DNA of 64,000 bases from JAGQZY01 sp964588335 (GCA_964588335.1 CAZPOV010000013.1:1-64000); one strand, 5' to 3'; shown: positions 32,807 to 42,501, counted from the stretch's first letter. The notes: generated by a model not told the origin, from the sequence alone. A program made the numbers and translations.

Positions 32807-34181
32807 AGGATGCGGTGACCGAAAGATTTAGATCCGTCAAAAGAGGGGTCTCCTCTTCATCAGTGCTGTTAAGATTGATTCGAATCCGCAACTGACCTTG
32901 CGCCACATCGACGCCTGAATCCAAACCCGCCACCGGCTGCCCTGAGACATGAGTCACCCAACCGCTCCACGAAGCCCCACCATCAAGTGATAGGTTTGTT
33001 TCAACACTCGCAGTCGTACCCGCCGGTAAAGTGACATTGTAAATCAGAGAGGAACTCTCAACAATTTTGACCCCGGAAAGATCGATCACCTCCGAGACTC
33101 GGCTTCCACTGGCGAAGTACACACCGATATTGCTATTGGGTGTAAAAGCAGCAGAATTAAAAGTTTCATTGGCATGACTGGTTTCAGCGTCACCCACTTG
33201 ATCTTCTTCCGAATAGGAATCATGGGCCAGGTTGGTCCATGTGCCAGCCCCTCGCATCCAATAGCCATCCGCTCCTCCACCCGAGCTTCCCTTGACTAAA
33301 ACATCGGGAGCCGCACCAAAGCCACCATAGGTGATCGTTTGCGGAACACCATTATCAATTCCGTGATTTCCAGCATCATTAAAAATAGCAATATCAAATG
33401 CGGTGTCGACTAAGACTCCATTGCCTTCGGAAAGTGCAATCCAGGCAATGTCTTCAAGAGCAGTTGCCGTTCCAGTATCGGCCGTTTCCTGTTCTAAAGT
33501 GATTTGAGTATTGGTTGCCGAATCACACAATGACGATTTGAAATCACCATTGTTATAGGAATTAAGACTGTGCAACACAACAGGTGTTGCTAGAAAGGCT
33601 GATGAAAAAGCAACAACATCTCCGCCAAAAGGATCCCCTGAAGAGTGTTCGCTCGTCGTCGAATGAACATCGGCCTCAATTGACAGTCCGTTGCTGAAAT
33701 CATAACGACCAGCTTCGATGACAATATAGACAACCGTTTCAGGACTGCCGATTCCATCGTTGTTCGGGTCTTCGATAAAAATATCAAAGCTGGTGGCGGT
33801 AACATTGGTGACACGAGCATCCAGAGGCTCAGGATTATTGCGCGTCACTATATAGGCAACAATCACTGGATTGGTATAGGATTGGCGAAAATTGATAGTG
33901 GTTGCTGGCACAATATTGATTTCATTGCTAATCACAATGCGCCCGGTTTCGCCAATAAAGTTGCGCTGCAAGCGTAGGGCTCCCGATCCATCAGCCGCAA
34001 CTTGATTGAGAGTTCCGGATTGAAAATCAACAGAGCTGGTTTCGTTTAAGACAAGATCGGTCCCCGGAACAAAAGGCGGGCGACCTCCGGATTCTATGGA
34101 GAGACTGCCACCCAAATTGGTTTCGGCACAAGTGGCTAATAGATAGAAAAGACAATAGAGAGTAACTCTGCGAAGAGGCAT
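32796..34181 (-). CDS. Large lipoprotein with two internal beta-domain repeats
   Basis: This 461-residue protein is not recognised. I chose the ATG at 34181 since it gives a clean lipoprotein signal (FYLLATC, Cys 18, Ala at +2), has GGAGG upstream and overlaps the previous stop (TGATG). Two related modules follow, near residues 80-160 and 170-250. Each has a strand ending in xPVIV/TPVVL, an Asn-rich turn, a TNVTATSFDIFIED / TNTQITLEQE strand and an EtVvYIviEaG / EDIAWIALSEG strand, a lectin-like pattern. The C-terminal part has an immunoglobulin-like sandwich (TTASVETNLSLDGGASWSG). It is probably a surface binding protein. Confidence 0.75.
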   Translation of the reverse strand: MPLRRVTLYCLFYLLATCAETNLGGSLSIESGGRPPFVPGTDLVLNETSSVDFQSGTLNQVAADGSGALRLQRNFIGETGRIVISNEINIVPATTINFRQSYTNPVIVAYIVTRNNPEPLDARVTNVTATSFDIFIEDPNNDGIGSPETVVYIVIEAGRYDFSNGLSIEADVHSTTSEHSSGDPFGGDVVAFSSAFLATPVVLHSLNSYNNGDFKSSLCDSATNTQITLEQETADTGTATALEDIAWIALSEGNGVLVDTAFDIAIFNDAGNHGIDNGVPQTITYGGFGAAPDVLVKGSSGGGADGYWMRGAGTWTNLAHDSYSEEDQVGDAETSHANETFNSAAFTPNSNIGVYFASGSRVSEVIDLSGVKIVESSSLIYNVTLPAGTTASVETNLSLDGGASWSGWVTHVSGQPVAGLDSGVDVAQGQLRIRINLNSTDEEETPLLTDLNLSVTASSSE

Positions 34182-35599
34182 CAGCGGCCTCCGATAAACT
34201 GGGATTCTCCCCCAAGACTCCACTCAAGACCGAATAAAACCTGCACACCAATCTGACTCTGTTGGTAGGTTGCGGGCTTGTCATCTTGATACTGCAACCC
34301 AACCAAACCTGACAGACCCACATTCTCGGTCAAAGGAAACCGCGAATTGAAAGCCGCACCGACGCGAAAGCCACTGTCTAATTTGTAGGGACCTTCTGCG
34401 GCCCCAAGAAACTGATCGTAGGCCACATTCCATCCGGCCAGCCAATTTTCTGAAACCCGAAACGAGTCGCGAAGCTCAACACCCACATAAGGATTGAGTA
34501 TATGCTTGGCTGACAGTTGAGTGCCCGTTGTACTGACAAACGAGGGCGTTGATAAAACACCCCCACCAAGCCCCAATCCAAGACGTCCCAGAGAAAAGTA
34601 GTTTTTCGCTGAAAAATCAAAGCGAGCGTCCGTCTCCTGATCAATTGCAATTGAGTCATCGGGCTTGAAACTTTCAAGTTGATAATTAAGAGAGGTTTCA
34701 ATGTTTAACCAGCGACTCTGTCGATAGGAAAATCCAAGATTCAAACCAAGAGAGGGTGCTATTCCCACATCACCGTCTTGACCACCAGAATCAGTGATCG
34801 AGTATATTCTTGAGGCTGTCACCACCTGAGCCGCCAAACGATAGCGAGTTTGACTGGGGTCAAGCATCCGTATTTGTCCCACTGAACTGGGAAAACGTCC
34901 ACTGATGGCTTGTTGCCAATGTTGGTAAGGGATTTCTACGTAGGCATAGGGTTGCCCCTTAACCAAGGCTGGAATTGAAAAGCCCATAGCATTCAACTTT
35001 GCTGCGAGTGGCGTGTCTGGCCGAACTGGAATTTTTATAACCGGTTGCGCAAGATCATTGGCTGTAAGATTTGACTGATCCGAAGACGCCAACCCCCGGG
35101 ACCTGTCACCGGGATAAGAGTCATCTCTGTGAATTTGAAACCTCTTTAAATTACGAAGGTTCAAAATCTCAGTGTGGAGATCCGTGGTCATTGTGGCTTT
35201 AGGATTAATAAAAAACAACTCGCCAAATTTTACCAACCAACAATTTTTATTATCTTTTGTCGGAAACGGAGCTTTTACTATAGGAAGACGAACACGCATT
35301 CCAACAGGTGCTGGATTTTCTGCTCGTGTGTCTTTTTTCCATTCAGGGTTAAGATTAAGAAAGTGCTGATAAGAACCATTGGTTCCCCAAATTGGAAACA
35401 GGCGTAATCGACGCAAAACATTTTTTAAGGAATCACCCTCGACAAATGTGTAATCCAGGTACTGATGTTGATCTTGATCAGAGTTAACGGTCACTTCATC
35501 AAAGGACGGCTCAACAGGATGGGGAGTGCCCGCTTCGCCTTGGCTCACCCATGGCGCCAAACTCACTAATGCAATAATTATATAAGCGAAAATTCCCAT
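34181..35599 (-). CDS. Exported LysM-like domain plus beta-barrel protein
   Basis: The 472-residue protein has a signal peptide (residues 1-23). Residues 49-107 resemble a LysM-type peptidoglycan-binding unit: TFVEGDSLKNVLRRLRL, then YQHFLNLNPEWKKD and PAPVGMRVRLP. A FecR-like linker follows (about 110-240). Residues 255-472 alternate like an outer-membrane barrel (GLNLGFSYRQSRWLNIETSLNYQLESF, SLGRLGLGLGGGVL, VGLSGLVGLQYQ, VQVLFGLEWSLGG). It may link wall and outer membrane. It overlaps the following lipoprotein gene by TGATG, so the two are made together and may act as barrel plus surface partner. Confidence 0.72.
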   Translation of the reverse strand: MGIFAYIIIALVSLAPWVSQGEAGTPHPVEPSFDEVTVNSDQDQHQYLDYTFVEGDSLKNVLRRLRLFPIWGTNGSYQHFLNLNPEWKKDTRAENPAPVGMRVRLPIVKAPFPTKDNKNCWLVKFGELFFINPKATMTTDLHTEILNLRNLKRFQIHRDDSYPGDRSRGLASSDQSNLTANDLAQPVIKIPVRPDTPLAAKLNAMGFSIPALVKGQPYAYVEIPYQHWQQAISGRFPSSVGQIRMLDPSQTRYRLAAQVVTASRIYSITDSGGQDGDVGIAPSLGLNLGFSYRQSRWLNIETSLNYQLESFKPDDSIAIDQETDARFDFSAKNYFSLGRLGLGLGGGVLSTPSFVSTTGTQLSAKHILNPYVGVELRDSFRVSENWLAGWNVAYDQFLGAAEGPYKLDSGFRVGAAFNSRFPLTENVGLSGLVGLQYQDDKPATYQQSQIGVQVLFGLEWSLGGESQFIGGR

Positions 35600-35773
35600 C
35601 TCCTACTTTTCGGGATAATTCACCTATAATTTTAACAATTTAATACATTTTTAATAAAAGACTCCAGTTCCTAAGAAGTTGACTCGACCTTTGGGCAGCA
35701 CCAGTACCTTTTGCCACCACTTATCAAAGCATCACTATAAAATGCAGTCGTCTTGCCACACCCAAGGCCCACG

Positions 35774-35794
35774 ACTCAAGACTCAAGACTCAAG
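35774..35794. repeat. Short tandem repeat, 7 bp x 3
   Basis: ACTCAAG occurs three times in a row just upstream of the terminator between the barrel and protease genes. It lies in noncoding DNA and has no evident function. Confidence 0.8.
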
Positions 35795-35812
35795 AACCAG
35801 TCGTTTTCACAT

Positions 35813-35838
35813 AAAAAAAGCCACCCCAGGTGGCTTTT
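35813..35838 (-). terminator. Rho-independent terminator of the Prc protease gene
   Basis: AAAAGCCACC (35816-35825) pairs with GGTGGCTTTT (35829-35838) over a CCA loop. The minus strand continues into a run of seven T. It lies about 25 bp after the stop at 35861. Confidence 0.94.
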
Positions 35839-35860
35839 GATTTATAAATTTTGTTTGCGA

Positions 35861-37924
35861 TTAAGATCCGGGGCTAATACTTGCCGGAGCTTTTTTTTTA
35901 GTGTCTTTCGCCAATCTTAAAGGAACCTTGCTTTTGACATCAATCAAATCCACTAAGATGTTCACAGCTTCTCTGACATCGGGACGCTTGTGATATTCAG
36001 CAATTTTTTCTTTATCAGATAGATTCTTTTGCTTTTCGTATTCTTCTTTCTTGTCTTTGCGATCATCAAAAGAGTCGCCAAGAACAATTCCCTTCTTTTC
36101 TTCAGCGCGGGCTTTTTTCACTTCTTCCAAAATCTCCTGAAAATCCTTATCTTTTTTCACTCGAATGGCTGAGCGCTTCGCTAACTTTTGAATGGTCGTG
36201 TCTTTAACCGTCTCCCAACGGTCTTTGCCTTGGGAAACAAAAGCACTTTTCGAAATAAACTTATCGATTTTCTTCGGAGGCAACGAATAGTCCAAAGTCT
36301 TTTCACCGATGTCTTTGTCATCCAAAGCACTTGGAAATACGATGTGTGAATGAACACCACGGTGCTGAGTCGAATAGCCACCAGGAGTAAAGAACATCCC
36401 GACAGTGACCTTCAAGGCGCCCAAGCCCGGCGACAATGGAATCACCTGCTGCACACTTCCCTTACCAAAGGTGTGATCGGCGCCAACAATGATGCCTCGA
36501 TCATAATCCTTTAAGGCTCCGGCCACGATTTCAGAAGCGGAAGCACTGACTCGACTGGTAAGCACCACCAACGGGCCTGTCCAATCCACTTCTGGGTCCT
36601 CATCCTGTAAAGGAATGGGCTTCAAGCGCGGATTTTTTGAAGATTGTTTCACAACATTTCCGGTTTTAAAGAAAAGTCCTGCCAGCTCAACAGCATCGCT
36701 GAGACTACCACCACCGTTTTGCGACATATCCAGAACCAAGCCATCAACATTTTCGGATTTTGCTTCTTTGATCAGATTTTTAACGTCACGTGCACTGGAT
36801 CGGTCGCCTTTGCTTGAAGCGTAGAAAGAAGGAAGGTTGATAATTCCCACTTTTCGCTTCACACCATTGACCTCTTTATTAAGATAGGTCAACTGAGCCG
36901 CTTCATCTTCAAGTTTGATTTTGTCACGAACCAGGGTCACAGTGTGATGATCCGACTTGCCCTTCTGAGTTCTTAAGATCTTCAGCCGAACTTGGGTGCC
37001 TTTTTTACCACGAATCAGGCGAACCACATCGCGCAAGTCCCACTCAACAACATTCTCAAATGCTTGTGGTCGTCCATTTTTAAATTGCCCAACAGCGATG
37101 ATTTTGTCTTTGGGAAAAATCTTACCTGATCGTTCCGCTGCACCACCCTTGACCAAGGAGTCAACAACGGTGAAACCATCTTCTGGAGTCAGAGTTGCAC
37201 CAATCCCTTCAAGAGAAAGACTCATTTGAATTTCAAAGTCCTCAAGTTGATCAGCTGAAAAGTAACTGGTGTGAGGATCCAGAGAATGGGCGAAACTATT
37301 CAGATACCCGACCAGGACATCTTCTTTCTTATATTTTTTCAGATTTCGAATGCCTCGGTCGTAGCTTTTAGAAACCAGCTCCACCGCTTTCTTCAACTTC
37401 TTGCCTGTAATCAATCGGTTCGAGATTTGAAAGTGAATGTACTTTTCTTGTAGAGCCTCTAATTCTTTTTTGTTCTTGGCGTAACCTCTTTGATCAGGGT
37501 CCAAGACAATGCGAACCGATTTATCAAATTTAAAATCTTTGTTGAGCTTCGATTTGGCAAACTTGACTCGATCTTTCACTTTAGAAATATAAAAATCTTG
37601 GATTTCAAAAAGCTGTTCACATTTGCCTTTGTCGATGTTTTTAAAAATGTTTTTCATTTTTTTAGTTAAAGTCTCAACATCAGCCTTTGAAAAATAAACA
37701 CGCATAGGATCAAAAGAATCCAAATGTTGTTTGATCACACGAGCTTCCAGTGTTGAAGTCTGCTTACTGGTGTTGATATGAGCAATAAGAAAGCCTTTTT
37801 TAATGTCTCTTAAATTTTCACATTTAAGGTTGGCTTTCTTCCCTGGTCCAAACAGGTTCCATTGGGCATGACCTGAAAGAGGGAGAAAGAGGCTCGTGAC
37901 TAACAACAGGGAGAGAAATTTCAT
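35861..37924 (-). CDS. Carboxy-terminal processing protease (Prc/Tsp type, S41)
   Basis: From the ATG at 37924 (AAAGGA upstream, then a signal peptide MKFLSLLLVTSLFLPLSGHAQ) the product is 687 residues. It has the Prc N-terminal domain (HLDSFDPMRVYFSKAD, LDPHTSYFSADQLEDF), a PDZ domain (about 220-330) and the S41 core. S462 in SASAS, K488 in FGKGS and Q492 form the catalytic set, and the Lys-rich C-terminus resembles the DUF3340 tail. Prc cuts periplasmic proteins from their C-terminus, including peptidoglycan hydrolases, so it could control envelope enzymes such as the M23 peptidase. The longest ORF adds 35 unrelated residues. Confidence 0.95.
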   Translation of the reverse strand: MKFLSLLLVTSLFLPLSGHAQWNLFGPGKKANLKCENLRDIKKGFLIAHINTSKQTSTLEARVIKQHLDSFDPMRVYFSKADVETLTKKMKNIFKNIDKGKCEQLFEIQDFYISKVKDRVKFAKSKLNKDFKFDKSVRIVLDPDQRGYAKNKKELEALQEKYIHFQISNRLITGKKLKKAVELVSKSYDRGIRNLKKYKKEDVLVGYLNSFAHSLDPHTSYFSADQLEDFEIQMSLSLEGIGATLTPEDGFTVVDSLVKGGAAERSGKIFPKDKIIAVGQFKNGRPQAFENVVEWDLRDVVRLIRGKKGTQVRLKILRTQKGKSDHHTVTLVRDKIKLEDEAAQLTYLNKEVNGVKRKVGIINLPSFYASSKGDRSSARDVKNLIKEAKSENVDGLVLDMSQNGGGSLSDAVELAGLFFKTGNVVKQSSKNPRLKPIPLQDEDPEVDWTGPLVVLTSRVSASASEIVAGALKDYDRGIIVGADHTFGKGSVQQVIPLSPGLGALKVTVGMFFTPGGYSTQHRGVHSHIVFPSALDDKDIGEKTLDYSLPPKKIDKFISKSAFVSQGKDRWETVKDTTIQKLAKRSAIRVKKDKDFQEILEEVKKARAEEKKGIVLGDSFDDRKDKKEEYEKQKNLSDKEKIAEYHKRPDVREAVNILVDLIDVKSKVPLRLAKDTKKKAPASISPGS

Positions 37925-38096
37925 AAACAATCCTTTTTTGTAGCTGTATTCGATTAGTATAACGTGTATCGGACGTTTTTTTGATTGTCTTTTTAGAGTT
38001 CTGGTCCAATTTTCAACAGCAAGGACCAAGGCCTAATTTATCGCTATATAGATGGTCATTAAAGGGATGCCGCTCCAGACGGCCCGAAAATCAATC

Positions 38097-38837
38097 TCAG
38101 TGGTTCTCATTGTGAGACAAGTGGACTTCCTCACTGACAACCTCCTTAGGTCTGGCCTCATAGAGAAAGAAACTATGGTGAGGATTCCTCTGCTTAAGGT
38201 CTAGGAACTTTTGCCGTGTGGAAGCAATGTTTTTTGGATCATCATCGGAAAATCCAAAACGATGGGCCGGAAGATGCCCGAATTCCTCATAGACGGATTC
38301 TATAAAGTGATGCAGAGCCTGTTTTTTCATGGAGGAGATCAAATCGGGTCCGGTCCAACGAATCAGCTTTTTTGTCTCAGCATTGGTGACCGCGTAGATT
38401 CGATGAATCGATGGCATTTTAGGGAGAAAGCCAGCATCGGCCAACCATTGCACACCTTCGGCAATGCGATCCGGATGATGACCGCGGGCTGTGATGATAG
38501 ACATGGTTCGGTCGCGATTAACGGCTTTCACGAAGCGATCCCAAGATGGCCCCTGCCACCCCGGAGTTTCGACGGCCTCTTTTAAGTCTTCGAGAAATGG
38601 AAAATAATTGGACTCAGGCTCATCGCCAAATCGTTTGAAAGTTTTTCCAGGCGACGGATCAATAAAATAATTCTCGTAAAGGCCCTCTTTACCGATCAAG
38701 GTTCGATGTTTTACGAATTCATGGGAGGTCAGACTGACCTCCTCTCCGGTTTCTTTGTGGTAAATGTAACTGATTGAGCCTGTGTGTATTATATTGTCGT
38801 CAAAATCAAAAATATAAAAACTTTTGGGCTCACCCAT
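38097..38837 (-). CDS. HAD-superfamily-like protein (FDFDDN type)
   Basis: The 246-residue protein has HAD motif I as IFDFDDNIIHTG (D11, D13; the residue after the second Asp is Asp and N follows), motif II in SIITARGH and an acidic motif IV in FGFSDDDPKN. The middle (about 45-100) forms a cap with aromatic residues. The substrate is unknown; it could be a phosphatase for nucleotides or peptides, or a nuclease-like 5'-phosphatase. There is no signal peptide. AAGGTG sits ahead of the ATG. It lies between prc and topA on the same strand with no obvious operon mate. Confidence 0.8.
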   Translation of the reverse strand: MGEPKSFYIFDFDDNIIHTGSISYIYHKETGEEVSLTSHEFVKHRTLIGKEGLYENYFIDPSPGKTFKRFGDEPESNYFPFLEDLKEAVETPGWQGPSWDRFVKAVNRDRTMSIITARGHHPDRIAEGVQWLADAGFLPKMPSIHRIYAVTNAETKKLIRWTGPDLISSMKKQALHHFIESVYEEFGHLPAHRFGFSDDDPKNIASTRQKFLDLKQRNPHHSFFLYEARPKEVVSEEVHLSHNENH

Positions 38838-38874
38838 GTTTCACCTTTTAATACCTAGCAACTTCGACTGATTT

Positions 38875-41577
38875 TTAATCGGCTGAGGTGTTGCTATCAC
38901 TTCTTCGAATCACAGTTTTCTTTTTACTGGTCTTCTTCGCGGAACTGGCTTTGGCTTTCTTCTTAACCTTAGACCCGGTTTTGGCCACTTTCGCTTTCTT
39001 TTTCGTTGTCTTCTTTTTTGTGGCTTTCTTTTTCTTCTTTTTCTTTTTGGTTTTAGACAATTTATCAGAAAGAAGCTCAACCGCTTTTTCTTTTGTCACC
39101 GCATCGGTTTCCAAATCATCGGGAAGGGAGACGTTGATTTTACCCATTTTAATATAGGGCCCATAGCGTCCGTTAAAAACATTCATGTCTTCTTCGGTTT
39201 CTGGGTGCTTGCCTAATTCTTTCAAAGGTGCGGCTCGTCCACGACCTTTCTTCGGTTTAGAAAGCAGTTCCATTGCAAAGTCGAAGTCGACCTCAAACAA
39301 ACTTTGAGTTTTCGGTACTGAGCGAAAATCGCCATCGCAAACCACATAAGGTCCAAAACGACCAATCCCCACCTTCACATCTTTTTTCAACTCAGGATGA
39401 TCTCCCAAAGATTTTGGAAGTGAAAGCAAAAATAAAGCCTGTTCGATGGTGACGTCATCAGGCTCTAAACCTGCCGGAAGAGTTGTTCGCTTCGGTTTTG
39501 CGTTGTCGTCGGTGGCATCCCCACGCTGAACATAAGGACCATAACGACCGGTTAGGACATACACGGGCTCGTCGGTCTCGGGATCCATCCCCAAAGCATC
39601 CGCGCCTTTTATTTTTTGCTCTATCAACTTGTTACAATCCGCCGATGTGATATCAGCCGGCGCCTGAGCATCAGGCAAAGACGCGCACTGTTCCTCACCG
39701 TCCTGTTTGCGGCACACATAAGCCCCATAACGACCGACTCGGAAGCTTAATTCAGGGAGAGTTTCAAAATGAATCTGTCGGGCTTGATCGGGATCGATAT
39801 TCTCTTCTTGTTTTTCAACCTGCCCCTGCAAACCATCTTCACCAAAATAAACATCTTTTAGAAAAGATTCGGAATCCAGTTCACCACCGGCGATATCATC
39901 CAGTTTGTTTTCCATTTCAGTGGTGAAGCCAAGATCGACATAAGTTGGCAAATAATTGTTAAGCAAACGAGACACGATCATCGCCGTGAAACTGGGAACC
40001 AAAGCGTTGCCTGATTTACTGACGTAGCCACGATCAATGATAGTACTAATAATTGAGGCATAGGTTGAAGGTCGTCCAATTCCCTCTTTCTCCATCATCT
40101 GTACCAAACTCGCCTCGGTGTAGCGGGCCGGAGGTTTGGTCTCATGCTCTTTTTCCTCGGCGGCTGTGCAATCAATGGCATCGCCCTTTTTCATTTTAGG
40201 TAACAGACTGTCTTCATTTTTGTTGTCACCATCATCATCGGTGCTTTCAACATAGACTTTTAAAAATCCAGGGAATTCCACGGACTGTCCCGAGGCTGCA
40301 AACACGGCATCGCCAGCACCAATTCGAGCATTCACCTGCTTGAGCTGAGCATTGGGAAGTTGCGAGGCCACTGTTCGTTTCCAAATCAAATCATAAAGAG
40401 CCAAGTTCACACCTTTAAGCTTGGTGTCTTCCGGTGGAATCATCTCGGTTCCGGCCGGGCGAATCGCTTCGTGGGCCTCTTGAGCCCCTTTCGCGGTTTT
40501 TCCTTTATAGGTTCTTGGTTCTGGAGTCAGATAATCCTTGCCATACAGACTTTTGATTCGGCTGCGTGCTGCTTCGATGGCCTCTTTGGAAAGTGCGTTG
40601 GAGTCCGTTCTCATATAAGTGATATGACCTTGCTCGTACAGCTTCTGCGCCACCTGCATGGTTTCTTTTGCACTCAGCCCCAATTTACGGTTGGCCTCCT
40701 GTTGCAAGGTCGAGGTAATAAACGGCGGTGCTGGCTTGCGGCTCACTGGTTTTTCTTCAACCGACTGAACCACCCAATCCGCTTTTAATACTTCTTCTTT
40801 GATTTGTTTCACCAGCTTTTCATCAACCCATAAAGTATCAGCCTCTTTGGATTTGATGAGTTTTCCGGTGTCAGCGTCGAAGTCCTTACCGGATGCGGTT
40901 TTCTTGCCTTTGTAACTCCAAAGACGTGATTCAAAAGATTTTTTATCTTTCAAAGTTTGAGCGTAAAGCCCCCAGTATTTGGCGTTTTTAAATTTCAATC
41001 TTTGTCCTTCGCGCTCGGAAATCAAGCGCACCGCCACCGATTGCACACGGCCCGCCGACAAGCCATAAGCGACTTTTTTCCAAAGCAAGGGCGACAGGGT
41101 GTAACCCACCAATCGGTCCAAAATACGACGTGCTTCTTGAGCCCGTACCAGGTCCATGTCGATTTCGCGAAAGTCCTCGAGGGCTTTTTTAATCGCTGGC
41201 TTGGTGATCTCGTGAAACACCATTCGTTTTGTTTTTACTTTAGGCTTTAAGACTTCGACCAAATGCCAACTGATGCTCTCTCCCTCACGGTCTTCATCGG
41301 TTGCGAGAATCAGTTCGTCAGCATCTTTCAACAGAGCCTTCAGCTCTCTGACGACTTTGGTTTTAGTTTTTGGAATGCAGTAAATCGGCTCAAAACCTTC
41401 TTCGACATTCACGCCGAGGCGGGACCAACTTTCTTTCTTATATTTTTCGGGGATATCCTTGGCCGACTGAGGTAGGTCACGGATGTGTCCCATACAAGAT
41501 TCGACTTGATAATCCGGTCCAAGAAATTTCTTAATTGTTCGTGCTTTTGTGGGTGACTCAACGATGACTAGCTTCAT
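38875..41577 (-). CDS. topA: DNA topoisomerase I, with Lys-rich C-terminal tail
   Basis: The 900-residue protein has the TOPRIM start IVESPTKA with DEDREGE (94-100), and catalytic Y321 in ITYMRTDSNALS. HEAIRPAG and EGIGRPSTYA follow. It relaxes negatively supercoiled DNA. The C-terminal half has four copies of the short TopoI repeat (GRYGAYVC, GRYGPYVQRG, GRFGPYVV, GRYGPYIKMG) and no zinc ribbons. The last 59 residues are almost all Lys, Thr, Ala and Ser, like eukaryotic histone tails and some actinobacterial TopoI tails. These tails raise DNA binding and processivity in known cases. It stands as a single gene. Confidence 0.97.
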   Translation of the reverse strand: MKLVIVESPTKARTIKKFLGPDYQVESCMGHIRDLPQSAKDIPEKYKKESWSRLGVNVEEGFEPIYCIPKTKTKVVRELKALLKDADELILATDEDREGESISWHLVEVLKPKVKTKRMVFHEITKPAIKKALEDFREIDMDLVRAQEARRILDRLVGYTLSPLLWKKVAYGLSAGRVQSVAVRLISEREGQRLKFKNAKYWGLYAQTLKDKKSFESRLWSYKGKKTASGKDFDADTGKLIKSKEADTLWVDEKLVKQIKEEVLKADWVVQSVEEKPVSRKPAPPFITSTLQQEANRKLGLSAKETMQVAQKLYEQGHITYMRTDSNALSKEAIEAARSRIKSLYGKDYLTPEPRTYKGKTAKGAQEAHEAIRPAGTEMIPPEDTKLKGVNLALYDLIWKRTVASQLPNAQLKQVNARIGAGDAVFAASGQSVEFPGFLKVYVESTDDDGDNKNEDSLLPKMKKGDAIDCTAAEEKEHETKPPARYTEASLVQMMEKEGIGRPSTYASIISTIIDRGYVSKSGNALVPSFTAMIVSRLLNNYLPTYVDLGFTTEMENKLDDIAGGELDSESFLKDVYFGEDGLQGQVEKQEENIDPDQARQIHFETLPELSFRVGRYGAYVCRKQDGEEQCASLPDAQAPADITSADCNKLIEQKIKGADALGMDPETDEPVYVLTGRYGPYVQRGDATDDNAKPKRTTLPAGLEPDDVTIEQALFLLSLPKSLGDHPELKKDVKVGIGRFGPYVVCDGDFRSVPKTQSLFEVDFDFAMELLSKPKKGRGRAAPLKELGKHPETEEDMNVFNGRYGPYIKMGKINVSLPDDLETDAVTKEKAVELLSDKLSKTKKKKKKKKATKKKTTKKKAKVAKTGSKVKKKAKASSAKKTSKKKTVIRRSDSNTSAD

Positions 41578-41718
41578 AATGAACGTTGTCCTTATATATA
41601 GGTGGCAGTTACGACTAAAACAATGAAACCTAAAATTTGAGCTTGCAAGGGGAATTTATAACGCAATATAGTACAAATGATCGCGATTTAGACAACGCAA
41701 TGCAAAAGGATGGTGCCC

Positions 41719-42501
41719 ATGAAGCCTCTTTCTCAATTCCATTCCTCGATTAAAGTTTTATTTACTGACATTGATGACACCCTCACAACCGATGGCCGCC
41801 TAACTTCCCAAAGTTACGAAATGCTTTGGAAATTGCGTAATTCTGGAGTCTCTATTGTTCCCGTAACAGGACGTCCGGCCGGGTGGTGTGAAATGATCGC
41901 TCGACAATGGCCGGTGCTCGGTGTGGTTGGAGAAAATGGTGCTTTGGCCTTCCAATATAAAAATAAAAAAATGCAGAGAGTTTTTGCCGTCGATGAAGAC
42001 CAACGTCGAGCCAATCAACAGAAATTGCAGATCATCCGCGAAGAGGTTTTAAAAAATGTCGACGGTGCGGCGGTCGCCTCCGATCAATTCACACGCCTGT
42101 TCGACCTAGCCATCGACTTTTGCGAAGATGTCGCGCCTCTGCCACAATCTTCTATAGCAAAAATTGTCGAGATTTTTAAAAAACATGGCGCCACCGCCAA
42201 AGTGAGTTCCATTCACGTCAATGGATGGTTTGGCGATTACAATAAAAAATCCATGTGCGAAGTTTTCTACAAGCAAAACTTCTCCACCGAGCTGAAAGAC
42301 TCCCTCGCTGTTTGCGCCTTTGCTGGAGACTCTCCCAATGATGAACCCATGTTTGAGTTGTTTCCCAATTCGTTTGCGGTTGCCAACATCAAAGAGTTTC
42401 AATCCGACCTGACTCACCTGCCTCAGTTTGTTTCTGACTCTCAAGGCGGAGCCGGTTTTGTGGAAATAGGAAAAGCCATCCTAAAAATATTACAAAAGTA
42501 A
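41719..42501 (+). CDS. HAD-IIB family phosphatase
   Basis: The 260-residue protein has motif I LFTDIDDTLT, motif II VPVTGRP, a Lys near residue 178 (GDYNKKSM) and motif III/IV FAGDSPNDEPMF. A C2B-type cap lies between. This is the Cof/sucrose-phosphate/mannosyl-3-phosphoglycerate phosphatase class, which removes phosphate from sugar phosphates; the exact substrate is unknown. Two in-frame ATG codons lie 9 bp apart. The second has AAAAGG at normal spacing, so I use it. Confidence 0.9.
   Translation: MKPLSQFHSSIKVLFTDIDDTLTTDGRLTSQSYEMLWKLRNSGVSIVPVTGRPAGWCEMIARQWPVLGVVGENGALAFQYKNKKMQRVFAVDEDQRRANQQKLQIIREEVLKNVDGAAVASDQFTRLFDLAIDFCEDVAPLPQSSIAKIVEIFKKHGATAKVSSIHVNGWFGDYNKKSMCEVFYKQNFSTELKDSLAVCAFAGDSPNDEPMFELFPNSFAVANIKEFQSDLTHLPQFVSDSQGGAGFVEIGKAILKILQK

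Noticed and set aside
38888..39157. Plus-strand ORF looking like a membrane protein (Phe-rich)
   Set aside because: It is antisense to the Lys-rich tail of topA; AAA/AAG read backwards gives Phe and Leu.
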